DNA from: a bacterium BMS3Abin02
GTDB lineage: Bacteria > Actinomycetota > Acidimicrobiia > Spongiisociales > UBA4744
Direction of reading: 5' to 3'
Length of the DNA stretch: 51,235 bases
Assembly (NCBI GenBank): GCA_002897675.1
Contig: BDSU01000014.1
Span: 1-51,235 of the forward strand
Positions 28,132-36,618 of the stretch are shown piece by piece (position 1 is the first letter of the stretch; every line of letters starts with the position of its first letter). The position numbers and the translations under genes were made by a program. The notes beneath the pieces are model-generated. The model saw nothing but the letters and a program-made list of their open reading frames with translations, ran no database searches and had not been told where the DNA came from.

Positions 28132-29031
28132 ATGACAAACGGCGTCTCGGAGCTGTTCGATCCGTCCGCTTGGAGGCCGGTCGACGAGTTCACGTTCAGC
28201 GACATCACCTATCACCGGGCCGTCGACCGGGGCACGGTCCGCATCGCGTTCGACCGACCGGAGGTGCGCAACGCGTTCCGGCCACACACCGTCGACGAGC
28301 TCTACGCCGCCCTTGACCATGCCCGCATGACCAGTGACGTGGGCACGGTGCTGCTCACGGGCAACGGGCCGTCCCCGAAGGACGGCGGATGGGCGTTCTG
28401 CTCGGGCGGCGACCAACGGATCCGCGGCGCCGACGGCTACCGGTATGAAGGCGAAAGCGGGATCGACCCTGCCCGTCTCGGACGGCTGCACATCCTCGAG
28501 GTGCAGCGACTCATCCGCTTCATGCCGAAGGTCGTCATCGCCGTCGTGCCCGGATGGGCGGTCGGCGGCGGCCACAGCCTCCACGTCGTCTGTGATCTCA
28601 CGATCGCGTCGAAAGAGCACGCCATCTTCAAACAGACAGACGCAGACGTTGCCTCGTTCGACGGCGGGTACGGATCGGCGCTGCTCGCCCGTCAGGTCGG
28701 ACAGAAGAAAGTGCGCGAGATCTTCTTCCTCGGCCGTAGCTACTCGGCCGATGAGGCAGTGGCGATAGGGGCGGTCAACGTGTCCGTCCCTCACGCCGAA
28801 CTCGAGTTCGTCGCGCTCGAATGGGCAGCCGAGATCAACGCGAAGAGCCCGACGTCCATCCGGATGCTCAAGTACGCGCTCAACCTCCCCGACGACGGGC
28901 TCGTCGGCCAGCAACTCTTCGCGGGCGAGGCCACCAGACTGGCCTACGGGACCGAGGAGGCCGAAGAAGGTCGGGACGCATTCCTCGAGAAACGCGAACC
29001 GGATTGGTCCCGCTTCCCCCATCACTTCTGA
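28132..29031 (+). CDS. 1,4-Dihydroxy-2-naphthoyl-CoA synthase MenB
   Basis: Closes the second ring of the naphthoquinone from o-succinylbenzoyl-CoA. The 299-residue crotonase-fold protein shows the MenB signatures GDQRIRG after CSGG, the oxyanion segment GWAVGGGHSLHV and FDGGYGSALLARQVG, and ends in KREPDWSRFP. GGAGG lies 4 nt before the ATG. menA follows after 1 nt, making a menBA operon divergent from menE. Confidence 0.95.
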   Translation: MTNGVSELFDPSAWRPVDEFTFSDITYHRAVDRGTVRIAFDRPEVRNAFRPHTVDELYAALDHARMTSDVGTVLLTGNGPSPKDGGWAFCSGGDQRIRGADGYRYEGESGIDPARLGRLHILEVQRLIRFMPKVVIAVVPGWAVGGGHSLHVVCDLTIASKEHAIFKQTDADVASFDGGYGSALLARQVGQKKVREIFFLGRSYSADEAVAIGAVNVSVPHAELEFVALEWAAEINAKSPTSIRMLKYALNLPDDGLVGQQLFAGEATRLAYGTEEAEEGRDAFLEKREPDWSRFPHHF

Positions 29032-29032
29032 G

Positions 29033-29929
29033 ATGACCCTGGATCCCACGACGAGAAGCGGCGCCTGGTACCTGGCGTCGCGACCGCACACCCTGCCGGC
29101 GGCCCTCGCGCCCGTGGCGGTCGCCGCGGGACTCGCCATCGGCGACGGCGTCTTCAGTTGGGGACCGCTGCTCGCCACGGCGGTCGGCGCTCTCGCCATC
29201 CAGGTGGCGGCGAACTTCACGAACGATCTCTCGGATGCGCGCAAGGGCGCGGACGGCGACGACCGGATCGGTCCGCAACGCGCCGTCGCGTCCGGCCTGC
29301 TCAGTGAGCGTTCCATGGAGCTCGGCACCTGGGTGGCGTTCGGTGTCGCGACGGCCGCAGGGGTCTATCTCCTGGCGATCGCAGGGTGGGTGATCGTGAT
29401 CGTCGGGGTTGCTTCGATCCTCGCCACCCTCGGCTACGTCGGCGGGCCGAAACCCTACGGGTACCGGGGCCTCGGCGAGGTGTTCGTGTTCGTATTCTTC
29501 GGTCTCGTCGCGACCGTCGTGTCCCGCTTCGTGTACGACCGTGTGGCACCGCTGGACGCCTGGCTCCTGGCGATCCCGATGGGGTTCCTGGTCACCGCCA
29601 TCCTGGTGGCGAACAACGTCAGAGACATCGACACGGACCGGCGCGCCGGCAAGCGCACCCTTGCGGTGATCGTGGGGCGAGATCACACGAGGATTCTCTT
29701 CGACGTGCTCGTGTGGGGATCGTTCGCCCTGCTCGGCGTGTTCGCGCTCGCCGGATGGACACCGGCCTGGACGGCTCTTGCGCTCGTCACCGCTCCCCTC
29801 GCGATCCCGGTGACCAGAACCATCCATCGCGAGACCTCGGGGCCTGCGTTGATCGGCGTGCTGAAGGGAGTGGCCCGTCTCGACCTTGTGTTCGGCGTTC
29901 TGGTGGCCATTGGCGCCGCAATCGGCTGA
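29033..29929 (+). CDS. 1,4-Dihydroxy-2-naphthoate prenyltransferase MenA
   Basis: Attaches the isoprenoid tail to 1,4-dihydroxy-2-naphthoate at the membrane. The 298-residue UbiA-superfamily protein has about eight membrane segments and both Asp-rich motifs: NFTNDLSDARKG (about 63) and NNVRDIDTDRRAGKRT (about 190). It starts 1 nt after the menB stop. It lies directly upstream of the multiheme cytochrome genes, whose electrons probably come from menaquinol. Confidence 0.93.
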   Translation: MTLDPTTRSGAWYLASRPHTLPAALAPVAVAAGLAIGDGVFSWGPLLATAVGALAIQVAANFTNDLSDARKGADGDDRIGPQRAVASGLLSERSMELGTWVAFGVATAAGVYLLAIAGWVIVIVGVASILATLGYVGGPKPYGYRGLGEVFVFVFFGLVATVVSRFVYDRVAPLDAWLLAIPMGFLVTAILVANNVRDIDTDRRAGKRTLAVIVGRDHTRILFDVLVWGSFALLGVFALAGWTPAWTALALVTAPLAIPVTRTIHRETSGPALIGVLKGVARLDLVFGVLVAIGAAIG

Positions 29930-30000
29930 CCGGACGTCCCTGAGCGCCACACCCTGGACTGCTCGGCCACGACGAGCCCGGGACAAACTTGTCGAAACTA

Positions 30001-30014
30001 TGGCCGAAAGACCC
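30001..30014. promoter_or_regulatory. DosR-box-like motif before the decaheme gene
   Basis: Minus-strand reading GGGTCTTTCGGCCA, which shares 12 of 14 bases with the box before the octaheme gene. It ends 69 nt before the decaheme ATG. Matches the mycobacterial DosR consensus GGGACTWWAGTCCC only moderately. Confidence 0.5.
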
Positions 30015-30083
30015 TATTCAAGATCAGCCCGCCACATCACACTGAATCCTGAAACGTTATATCGCTTGCGTGGAGGCAACGTG

Positions 30084-32240
30084 ATGACCCGATTGAGATA
30101 CGTCGTGGTCGGCGTTCTCGGATTGTTCCTCGTTCTGTTGGCCGCAGGGTGCGACAACAAGGGCGCCGAGCCGACTACGACAACGAGTCCACCACAGACG
30201 ACGACCACTACCACCACCACTACCGCACCACCGGCCGTCGAGCCGGTCGTGGAAATCCCATTCCTTGCCGATTGGCAGGGATCCGGCCACGCCGATGCGA
30301 GTGCCCAGGCTTTCAATCACTGGAACGATGACGACCCTGCGGTCATCCCCACGAGCTGCGCGAAGTGTCACAGCACACCGGGCTTCCAGGACTACGTTGG
30401 CGCGGACGGCACCGCATTCGGAACCGTCGATGCAGACGCTGCGATCGGAACGACGGTGGAGTGCGTCGCCTGCCACAACGACGCGACCCTGAAACTCGAC
30501 CATGTGACGATGCCTTCCGGTGTCGAGATCACCGGCCTCGGCGCCGAGGCGCGATGCATGACCTGTCATCAGGGCCGGGCATGGAAGGGCACGGTCGACG
30601 AAGCCGTTCAGGGAATCGATGAGGACACGGTCTCCGAAGACCTCGGCTTCATCAACATTCACTACTTCGCGGCGGCAGCGACCAAGTACGGGACGGTGAC
30701 GAAGGGCGGCTATGAATACGACGGCAAGTCGTACGATGCGGTCTTCACACATGTCGAGGGGTATGCGACGTGTATCCAGTGCCACGATCAGCACACGCTC
30801 GAACTCAAGGTCGACGAGTGCTCGACGTGCCACGCGGGAGTGTCGTCGGTCGAAGACCTCGAGAACGTCCGGATGGCCGGCTCGGAGGTCGACTACGACG
30901 GCGATGGCGACATCACCGAAGGCATCGCCTTCGAGATCCAGGGGTTGCAGGAGAAGCTGTACGCGGCAATCCAGGCATACGCTTCGTCCAAAGCCGGCAC
31001 ACCGATCGTCTACGCCGCAGAGTCGTACCCGTACTTCTTCGTCGACACGAACGCGAACGGTGACGCCGACGGAGAGGAAGCCTCCTACGGCAACAAGTAT
31101 GCGAGCTGGACCCCGCGGCTCCTGAAGGCGGCTTACAACTATCAGGTCTCCATCAAGGATCCCGGCGCGTACGCCCACGGCGGCAAGTACATCATCGAGC
31201 TGCTCATCGACTCGACGGACGACCTGAACTCGGTGTTGTCATCGCCGATCGCCATGACCGACGTGCATCGCATCGACGCCGGCCACTTCGCAGGATCCGA
31301 AGCTGCGTTCCGCCACTGGGACAAAGACGGTGAGGTCGCGGCGTCGTGCAGCAAGTGCCACTCGGCGACCGGCCTGCCGCTCTTCTTCAAAGAAGGCGTC
31401 ACGATCGCGCAGCCGCTTTCCAACGGCCTCCTGTGCTCGACCTGCCACAGCGATCTGTCGACGTTCGATCGATACGAGGTTGCTTCGGTGACCTTCCCGA
31501 GTGGAGCGAAGATCGACAGCGGCAGCAACAACATGAATCTGTGCATGACCTGTCACCAAGGCAGGGAGTCGACCGTGTCGGTCGACAAGCTGATCGGCGA
31601 CACGAAGGCCGATGTGGTGAGCGACTCGCTCCGGTTCCTGAACGTGCACTACTTCGCGGCCGGAGCGACGATCTTCGGAGACCAGGCAAAGGGCGCCTAC
31701 GAGTACACGGGCAAGACCTACGTCGGCTACAACGAGGATCACCCGCTGAACCAGTGCACCCAATGCCACGATCAGCACGCCCTGGAAGTCCAGGTCGACA
31801 AATGCTCGGCGTGTCACGGTACGGTCGCCAACGAGGACGACCTGCACGCCATCCGCATGTCCAGCGTCGACTACGACGGTGACGGCGACACGACCGAAGG
31901 CATGTGGGACGAGATCCAAACCATGCGGGACGATCTGCTGGCCGCCATCCAGGCCTACGCGGCCAAGACGGCGGGGGCCGAAGCGATCGTCTACGACCCG
32001 GGCTCGTACCCGTACTACTTCGTCGACACCAACGGCGATGGAGTGGCCGGTGCCGACGAGGCGAACTACGGGAACCGCTACGGCACATGGACACCCCGCC
32101 TGTTGCGGGCCGCGTACAACTATCAGTACGCGACCAAGGATCCGGGCGGGTTCGCCCACAACGGCGAATACATCGTCCAGACCCTGTACGACAGCATCAA
32201 GGATGTCGGCGGCGATGTCTCGGGAATGACCCGACCGTAG
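30084..32240 (+). CDS. Decaheme c-type cytochrome lipoprotein (two pentaheme modules)
   Basis: A 718-residue surface electron-transfer protein. A signal peptide ends in the lipobox LAAGC, then a Thr-rich linker. Ten CXXCH heme sites start near residues 92, 127, 158, 230, 246 and 422, 451, 487, 558, 574. The second five repeat the first at a constant offset of 324-330 residues, so the gene arose by internal duplication. Each module also has two Ca-binding-like Asp loops (DYDGDGD and DTNANGD or DTNGDG). The ATG follows GGAGG by 7 nt. I know no named family with this exact layout. It should sit outside the membrane and pass electrons to or from a partner such as the octaheme protein encoded next. 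Confidence 0.88.
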   Translation: MTRLRYVVVGVLGLFLVLLAAGCDNKGAEPTTTTSPPQTTTTTTTTTAPPAVEPVVEIPFLADWQGSGHADASAQAFNHWNDDDPAVIPTSCAKCHSTPGFQDYVGADGTAFGTVDADAAIGTTVECVACHNDATLKLDHVTMPSGVEITGLGAEARCMTCHQGRAWKGTVDEAVQGIDEDTVSEDLGFINIHYFAAAATKYGTVTKGGYEYDGKSYDAVFTHVEGYATCIQCHDQHTLELKVDECSTCHAGVSSVEDLENVRMAGSEVDYDGDGDITEGIAFEIQGLQEKLYAAIQAYASSKAGTPIVYAAESYPYFFVDTNANGDADGEEASYGNKYASWTPRLLKAAYNYQVSIKDPGAYAHGGKYIIELLIDSTDDLNSVLSSPIAMTDVHRIDAGHFAGSEAAFRHWDKDGEVAASCSKCHSATGLPLFFKEGVTIAQPLSNGLLCSTCHSDLSTFDRYEVASVTFPSGAKIDSGSNNMNLCMTCHQGRESTVSVDKLIGDTKADVVSDSLRFLNVHYFAAGATIFGDQAKGAYEYTGKTYVGYNEDHPLNQCTQCHDQHALEVQVDKCSACHGTVANEDDLHAIRMSSVDYDGDGDTTEGMWDEIQTMRDDLLAAIQAYAAKTAGAEAIVYDPGSYPYYFVDTNGDGVAGADEANYGNRYGTWTPRLLRAAYNYQYATKDPGGFAHNGEYIVQTLYDSIKDVGGDVSGMTRP

Positions 32241-32259
32241 GAACCGCAACCCAAACCGG

Positions 32260-32287
32260 AGGGGGCCCGACGCAAGTCGGGCCCCCT
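32260..32287 (+). terminator. Intrinsic terminator-like hairpin after the decaheme gene
   Basis: Perfect 12-bp stem (AGGGGGCCCGAC paired with GTCGGGCCCCCT) closed by a GCAA tetraloop, 20 nt after the stop codon. There is no T tract, so termination may be partial. Confidence 0.75.
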
Positions 32288-32398
32288 CTCGTCATGGGAC
32301 ACCGTGATCCACATGACGTCTTTCTCATCCGACGCTTATGCTCATGCTTGCCCTATATCAGCACTCCTGATGTTCTTCTCTTGTGCACCGCCATGAAT

Positions 32399-32412
32399 GG
32401 GACTTTCGGCCC
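32399..32412. promoter_or_regulatory. DosR-box-like motif before the octaheme gene
   Basis: GGGACTTTCGGCCC, 12 of 14 matches to the mycobacterial DosR consensus. It ends 66 nt before the ATG and is the best of the four boxes in the window. Confidence 0.6.
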
Positions 32413-32478
32413 TATTCCAACAGGGGGTCGGCAAGGGAGTATCTCTTGCAGTTGGCAGATCGAAAGGAGGGGTCGATC

Positions 32479-33672
32479 ATGAGACGATCTCTACTGCTGC
32501 TGGTAGTCGTTTTTGCAATGATTCTCGCCGCGTGTGTTGGACCGGCCGGACCCGTAGGTCCAGCCGGACCAGAGGGTCCCCAAGGACCTGCCGGCCCGGC
32601 CGGACCCGCCGGACCCGCGGCCGCCACCGTGGCCATCGGCGCCGAGTACGTGGGAACTCAGACGTGTGCCGGGTGCCACCCGGACACCGCCGAGAAGTTC
32701 CTCAAGTCGGGACACCCGTACAAGCTGAACAAGGTGGTCGACGGACAACCGCCGACGTACCCGTTCACAGAGATCACCGAGGTCCCTGATGGATACACGT
32801 GGAACGACATCACGTACGTGATCGGTGGGTACAACTGGAAGGCCCGTTTCATCGGGCTCGATGGTTTCATCATCACCGGCGACGAGAACGCCAAAACGCA
32901 GTACAACTTGCCGAACCCGACCATCGGGCTCGGAGGCGACTGGGTGGCATACCACGCCGGTCAGCAGAAGGCCTACGACTGCGGTCCTTGTCACACGACG
33001 GGATACAAGCCGGAAGGCCATCAGGACGGACTCGACGGAATCATCGGAACCTGGGCGGAGCCCGGGATCCAGTGTGAAGAGTGCCACGGCCCTGGAAGCA
33101 ACCATGTGGCGGATCCGTATGGAGTCGCGATGAAGGTCGATGTGTCATCCCAGGCGTGCACTTCGTGTCACCGCCGCGGGTCGACCCTGACGATCGACGC
33201 CAAAGGAGGATTCATCAAGCACCACGAGCAGGGCGAGGAGCTGTTGCAGACAAAGCATGAGTCCCTCAGCTGTGTCACGTGCCATGATCCGCACACAGGC
33301 GTCATCGCTCTGCGCAAGGCCGGAGAGGATTTCGCAGCGAACTTCCCCTGCCAAACCTGTCATGAGGAACAGGCCGACTATCAGAAGTCGACGGTCATGT
33401 CGGGCTTCGTCGCCTGCATCGACTGCCACATGCCACGGATCGTCAAGTCCGCGGTTGGTGATCCCGCTGCATGGACCGGCGATATCCGAACGCACTTGTT
33501 CGCCATCGACCCGAACCTGGCCAACCAGTTCTCCGAGGATGGCTCGGTGGCCAATTCGGCGATCACGCTGGATTGGGCCTGTAAGTCGTGTCACCGTGAC
33601 GGCGGCACGGCAACCGTCAAGACGGACGAGGAACTCAAGGCAACGGCCGAGGGATATCACTCCAAACCGTAG
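32479..33672 (+). CDS. Octaheme c-type cytochrome lipoprotein with collagen-like tether
   Basis: A 397-residue exported cytochrome. The signal peptide ends in the lipobox LAAC and is followed at once by nine Gly-Pro-X triplets, a short collagen-like rod, before the heme domain. Eight CXXCH sites begin near residues 63, 168, 199, 227, 265, 291, 313 and 368. Their arrangement recalls cytochrome c554/NrfA-like multiheme folds, but I see no established catalytic motif, so an electron carrier is the safer reading. AAAGGAGG lies 8 nt before the ATG. It has its own regulatory box and is separated from the decaheme gene by a terminator. Confidence 0.87.
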   Translation: MRRSLLLLVVVFAMILAACVGPAGPVGPAGPEGPQGPAGPAGPAGPAAATVAIGAEYVGTQTCAGCHPDTAEKFLKSGHPYKLNKVVDGQPPTYPFTEITEVPDGYTWNDITYVIGGYNWKARFIGLDGFIITGDENAKTQYNLPNPTIGLGGDWVAYHAGQQKAYDCGPCHTTGYKPEGHQDGLDGIIGTWAEPGIQCEECHGPGSNHVADPYGVAMKVDVSSQACTSCHRRGSTLTIDAKGGFIKHHEQGEELLQTKHESLSCVTCHDPHTGVIALRKAGEDFAANFPCQTCHEEQADYQKSTVMSGFVACIDCHMPRIVKSAVGDPAAWTGDIRTHLFAIDPNLANQFSEDGSVANSAITLDWACKSCHRDGGTATVKTDEELKATAEGYHSKP

Positions 33673-33696
33673 AACGACTGTGATACCAGCAGCTCG

Positions 33697-33723
33697 AGAG
33701 GCCCGGGCAACCCCCGGGCCTCT
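33697..33723 (+). terminator. Terminator-like hairpin after the octaheme gene
   Basis: 11-bp stem AGAGGCCCGGG paired with CCCGGGCCTCT, loop CAACC, followed by a short T-rich run. Confidence 0.75.
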
Positions 33724-33846
33724 TCGTTCCCCCGCCTCCCCCGCCCGCTACGCTCGACCAGAGGAGTCAGGAGACCTTGGAGCCTCCGGCGCGCAGTGTC
33801 TCGCCGACCGCGGACACACACCTCTTCGATGACGGGAGCCCAGACG

Positions 33847-34191
33847 GTGAACGACATGGACATCGCCCGAACGCTGCAAGAGCGCAAACAGGTCCTCGAG
33901 GCAGAGCTGGCACGCCTCGTCGAGCCCCCCGTCGCCGGAACGAATCTGTCCTTCGGAAAACGGATCGGAGACGGAACCACCGAAGCCGTCGAACGCATCA
34001 ACACGACGGCGGCGGCACGTTCTCTCGCCGCCTCCCTGACCGCCACCGACCGGGCGCTCACCAAACTCGACGAGGGCACCTACGGCATCTGTGACGTGTG
34101 TGGCGAGCCCATACCGCCGGAACGACTCGAAGCCCGACCTACGACGGCGACGTGTGTCGACTGCAGCCGACAGGGAACCGCCAACGGCTGA
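33847..34191 (+). CDS. DksA/TraR-type C4 zinc-finger protein
   Basis: A 114-residue protein with an N-terminal coiled-coil-like helix pair and the C-terminal four-Cys zinc finger CDVCGEPI...CVDC. Family members bind RNA polymerase in the secondary channel and alter transcription, often in the stringent response. I prefer the GTG start at 33847, with GGGAG 8 nt upstream; ATG 33829 and ATG 33856 are alternatives. Its position after the cytochromes may be coincidental. Confidence 0.82.
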   Translation: MNDMDIARTLQERKQVLEAELARLVEPPVAGTNLSFGKRIGDGTTEAVERINTTAAARSLAASLTATDRALTKLDEGTYGICDVCGEPIPPERLEARPTTATCVDCSRQGTANG

Positions 34192-34366
34192 CGGCTCACC
34201 GGGCTCGCTTCGGCCACCGTTCCTCGTACCTCGTAGCGCGGTCCCGTGTCGGAACGGCGTCGCGAGGCCGGGGTCGCCGAAGTGCCCGCCGCAACGACCT
34301 CCTCCGTCCATGGCGGAACACCTTCGGCACCTTCTCCGCCGCTGTCGCGGTCCCTCCCAAGAACCC

Positions 34367-34452
34367 CTCCGCCCTCGGCCGAAACCCCGAGGCCACCTCC
34401 CAAGACCCCCTCCGCCCTCGGCCAAAACCCCGAGGCCACCTCCCCCAACGCT
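34367..34452. repeat. Two 43-bp direct repeats with internal hairpin
   Basis: CTCCGCCCTCGGCC begins copies at 34367 and 34410. Each holds CCTCGG/CCGAGG arms around an A-rich loop. A related block occurs at 151-175 inside family A. Confidence 0.75.
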
Positions 34453-34460
34453 CGCCAAAG

Positions 34461-34604
34461 CCCTCGCTGGGGGAGGGAATGTTTGCCGGCCCTCGCCGGG
34501 GGAGGGAATGTTTGCCGGCCCTCGCTGGGGGAGGGAATGTTTGCCGGCCCTCGCCGGGGGAGGGAATGTTTGCCGGCCCTCGCCGGGGGAGGGAATGCTG
34601 ACTG
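34461..34604. repeat. 29-bp tandem repeat, about five copies
   Basis: Units begin at 34461, 34490, 34519, 34548 and 34577. They alternate CGCTGGGGGAGGG and CGCCGGGGGAGGG and share AATGTTTGCCGGC. The period is not a multiple of three, so it is non-coding. The 34192-34651 gap holds this array and the 43-bp repeats but no gene. Confidence 0.92.
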
Positions 34605-34651
34605 GGCCTGCCGGGGGAGGAGACGGGCCCGCCAGAGCTCATCACTCTTGG

Positions 34652-35791
34652 TCAGACGGCCGGTAGCGGCACGGCCCGCCCTTCGGCGGCGCTCGTGAGG
34701 GCAGCGGCGAAGATCCGGTGGCCGGTCAACGCCTCTTCGGGGGTGGCACAACCGAATCGGTCGCCCAGCCGGCCTGCCCTCTCGGTGAAGAATGCCGCCC
34801 ACATCTGTAGCAGGGCGTCAGGAAACCCGAACTCGAAGATGGATCCCGTGATGGTGGCGAAGACGGAAACGTGTCCGGGCTGGACCTCTTCCCATACCTG
34901 CCGGCCCGCCGGGTCGATGCGGAAGCGGCGCAAGATCTGGGGTGATCGAGTCGAGAAGGACACCCCGCCCTCCATACCCAGCACTTCGAACGCCCAGGTG
35001 TTGGAGTGGCCGGGAGCGATTCGCTTGGTCTCGAGATGAAGTGGGAACGAGCCGTCGGCGGAATCGATGGTGCAGACGAGGGAGGCGTTGTCGATGGTGT
35101 CACAGAGGACCGGCTCGCCGTCCGGTCCAGGCCGGTGAGTGACGATGTCCTGAAGGGTTGCGTACACCGAGGAGGGAACCCACCCGAGCCGGAGGGGAAC
35201 ATGGGCGACGTGCATGCCGAGGTCTCCCATGACTCCGATCTCGCCACACGTGGCGACCTTGCGCTTCCAATTGATCGGCTTGTCCCGGTTCATGTCGGAT
35301 GAGTGAAGCAGCGCTGCGCGCGCCTCGATGATCTGGCCGAGACGACCCGAGGCGACCTCGGCCATCGCCATCTGCGCGCCAGGGAAGAACGGCAACTCCG
35401 ACGAGCACCGCGAGAAGGCGTGCGCGTCTTCTACGGCAGCAACGATGGACTGCGCCGCCGGGAGATCGATGCCGAACGGCTTCTCCCCGAAGAGGTCGAT
35501 GCCCGCCTCGAGGACGTCCCGGTAGATGGCGCCGTGAAGGACGTGTGGGACCGCGACATACACGACGTCCACGCCGGCCTCGAGAAGCCGTCTGTGGTCA
35601 TCGGTGGTCATCTCCACCGTGTCGATCCGGTCGAACCAGGCTCTCCGCTCGGTGTCGATGTCGCAGACGGCGACGAGGCGGGGAACCACGGGAACGTCGA
35701 GGAGCGCCATCCAGCGCCCGAAGGCCGCTGCGGCCTCGCGGCCCATCAATCCGCCACCGATGATCCCGACGCGTACTTGTTGCGCCATCAT
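34652..35791 (-). CDS. Gfo/Idh/MocA-family oxidoreductase
   Basis: A 379-residue NAD(P)-dependent sugar or polyol dehydrogenase. The Rossmann loop is VGIIGGGLMGREAA, and the family's EKPFG motif carries the catalytic-site Lys at about residue 104. GDLGMHVAHVPL is the helix with the substrate-binding His. It is the last gene of an operon with a class I aldolase and a PfkB kinase; the 4-bp overlap with the aldolase gene implies coupled translation. The substrate is unknown; inositol- or sulfosugar-like pathways use the same trio of enzymes. Confidence 0.85.
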   Translation of the reverse strand: MMAQQVRVGIIGGGLMGREAAAAFGRWMALLDVPVVPRLVAVCDIDTERRAWFDRIDTVEMTTDDHRRLLEAGVDVVYVAVPHVLHGAIYRDVLEAGIDLFGEKPFGIDLPAAQSIVAAVEDAHAFSRCSSELPFFPGAQMAMAEVASGRLGQIIEARAALLHSSDMNRDKPINWKRKVATCGEIGVMGDLGMHVAHVPLRLGWVPSSVYATLQDIVTHRPGPDGEPVLCDTIDNASLVCTIDSADGSFPLHLETKRIAPGHSNTWAFEVLGMEGGVSFSTRSPQILRRFRIDPAGRQVWEEVQPGHVSVFATITGSIFEFGFPDALLQMWAAFFTERAGRLGDRFGCATPEEALTGHRIFAAALTSAAEGRAVPLPAV

Positions 35792-36618
35792 GCCGCCTCG
35801 AGATGCTCGACGGCCTCCTCAGGGGTCCAACCCTGATGGAGTATCCCCATCAGCGCCTGTGTGATGGCGGCGGGTTTCGGATGCTGGATGATGTTCCGGC
35901 CGTACACGACCCCCGCCGCACCCTGTTCCAGGACGGCGGCGGTCCGCCGGAAGAGCTCGGCGGATTCGATCTTGCCGCCTCCGCGAACGAGAACGGGGAT
36001 CGGTGCGCACGCCTCGATCACGTCCCCATAGCGGTCCGCCGGGTCGCTGGGATCCGCCTTCACGACATCTGCTCCCAGTTCGACTGCCTGACGGGCGAGA
36101 GCCCTGATCCGGCCCACGTCGTGGATTCCCGTGTAGGCGCCTCCGTCGCGGCGCATCGCCAGCGGCTCGACCATGAGCGGCATCGCCGCCTGGTCGCAGG
36201 CGGCTCGCAGCGCCATTACGTTGCGGACGCAGGCACGGTGAAGTTCGGGGCAACCGTCGATGTCGAGGAGGTTCACGACCACGCAGGCGGCGTCGAGTCG
36301 AATGGCCTGGCTCACCGCGTCCTCGATCAGCTCGGAGAACGGACGGTCGGGCACCTCGGAACCGTAGATGTCGGCGACGTCGGTCCGAAGCACGAGCGCC
36401 GGGCGCGGGCGGACGGGCATCGACTGGAGGATCCGCGCCTGCCCGGGGGAAAGCTGGATGGCGTCGGGTGCAGCCTCGACAAGGGTTGCGACGACGCTCG
36501 GCATGTGCGCGATGCCTCGAAGGAAGCTCGGCTCGTTGAAAAAGCCATGGTCGACGGCAACGTCCAGGCAACGCTTGGAGACCGGATCGAACAGTCGGTG
36601 CATTCGCGGGCCACTCAT
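35788..36618 (-). CDS. Class I aldolase (DhnA/LacD/FbaB-like)
   Basis: A 276-residue Schiff-base aldolase. The DVAVDHGFF opening and QLSPGQARIL segment match the DhnA/LacD-type barrel. VVKADPSDPADRY contains the probable Schiff-base Lys, and VLVRGGGK is the phosphate-binding loop. It overlaps both neighbours by 4 bp (ATGA). It should cleave the phosphorylated sugar made by the adjacent kinase. The exact substrate cannot be told from sequence. Confidence 0.82.
   Translation of the reverse strand: MSGPRMHRLFDPVSKRCLDVAVDHGFFNEPSFLRGIAHMPSVVATLVEAAPDAIQLSPGQARILQSMPVRPRPALVLRTDVADIYGSEVPDRPFSELIEDAVSQAIRLDAACVVVNLLDIDGCPELHRACVRNVMALRAACDQAAMPLMVEPLAMRRDGGAYTGIHDVGRIRALARQAVELGADVVKADPSDPADRYGDVIEACAPIPVLVRGGGKIESAELFRRTAAVLEQGAAGVVYGRNIIQHPKPAAITQALMGILHQGWTPEEAVEHLEAA

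Noticed and set aside
34461-34604. CRISPR array
   Set aside because: Repeats are directly contiguous with no variable spacers and no cas gene is nearby.
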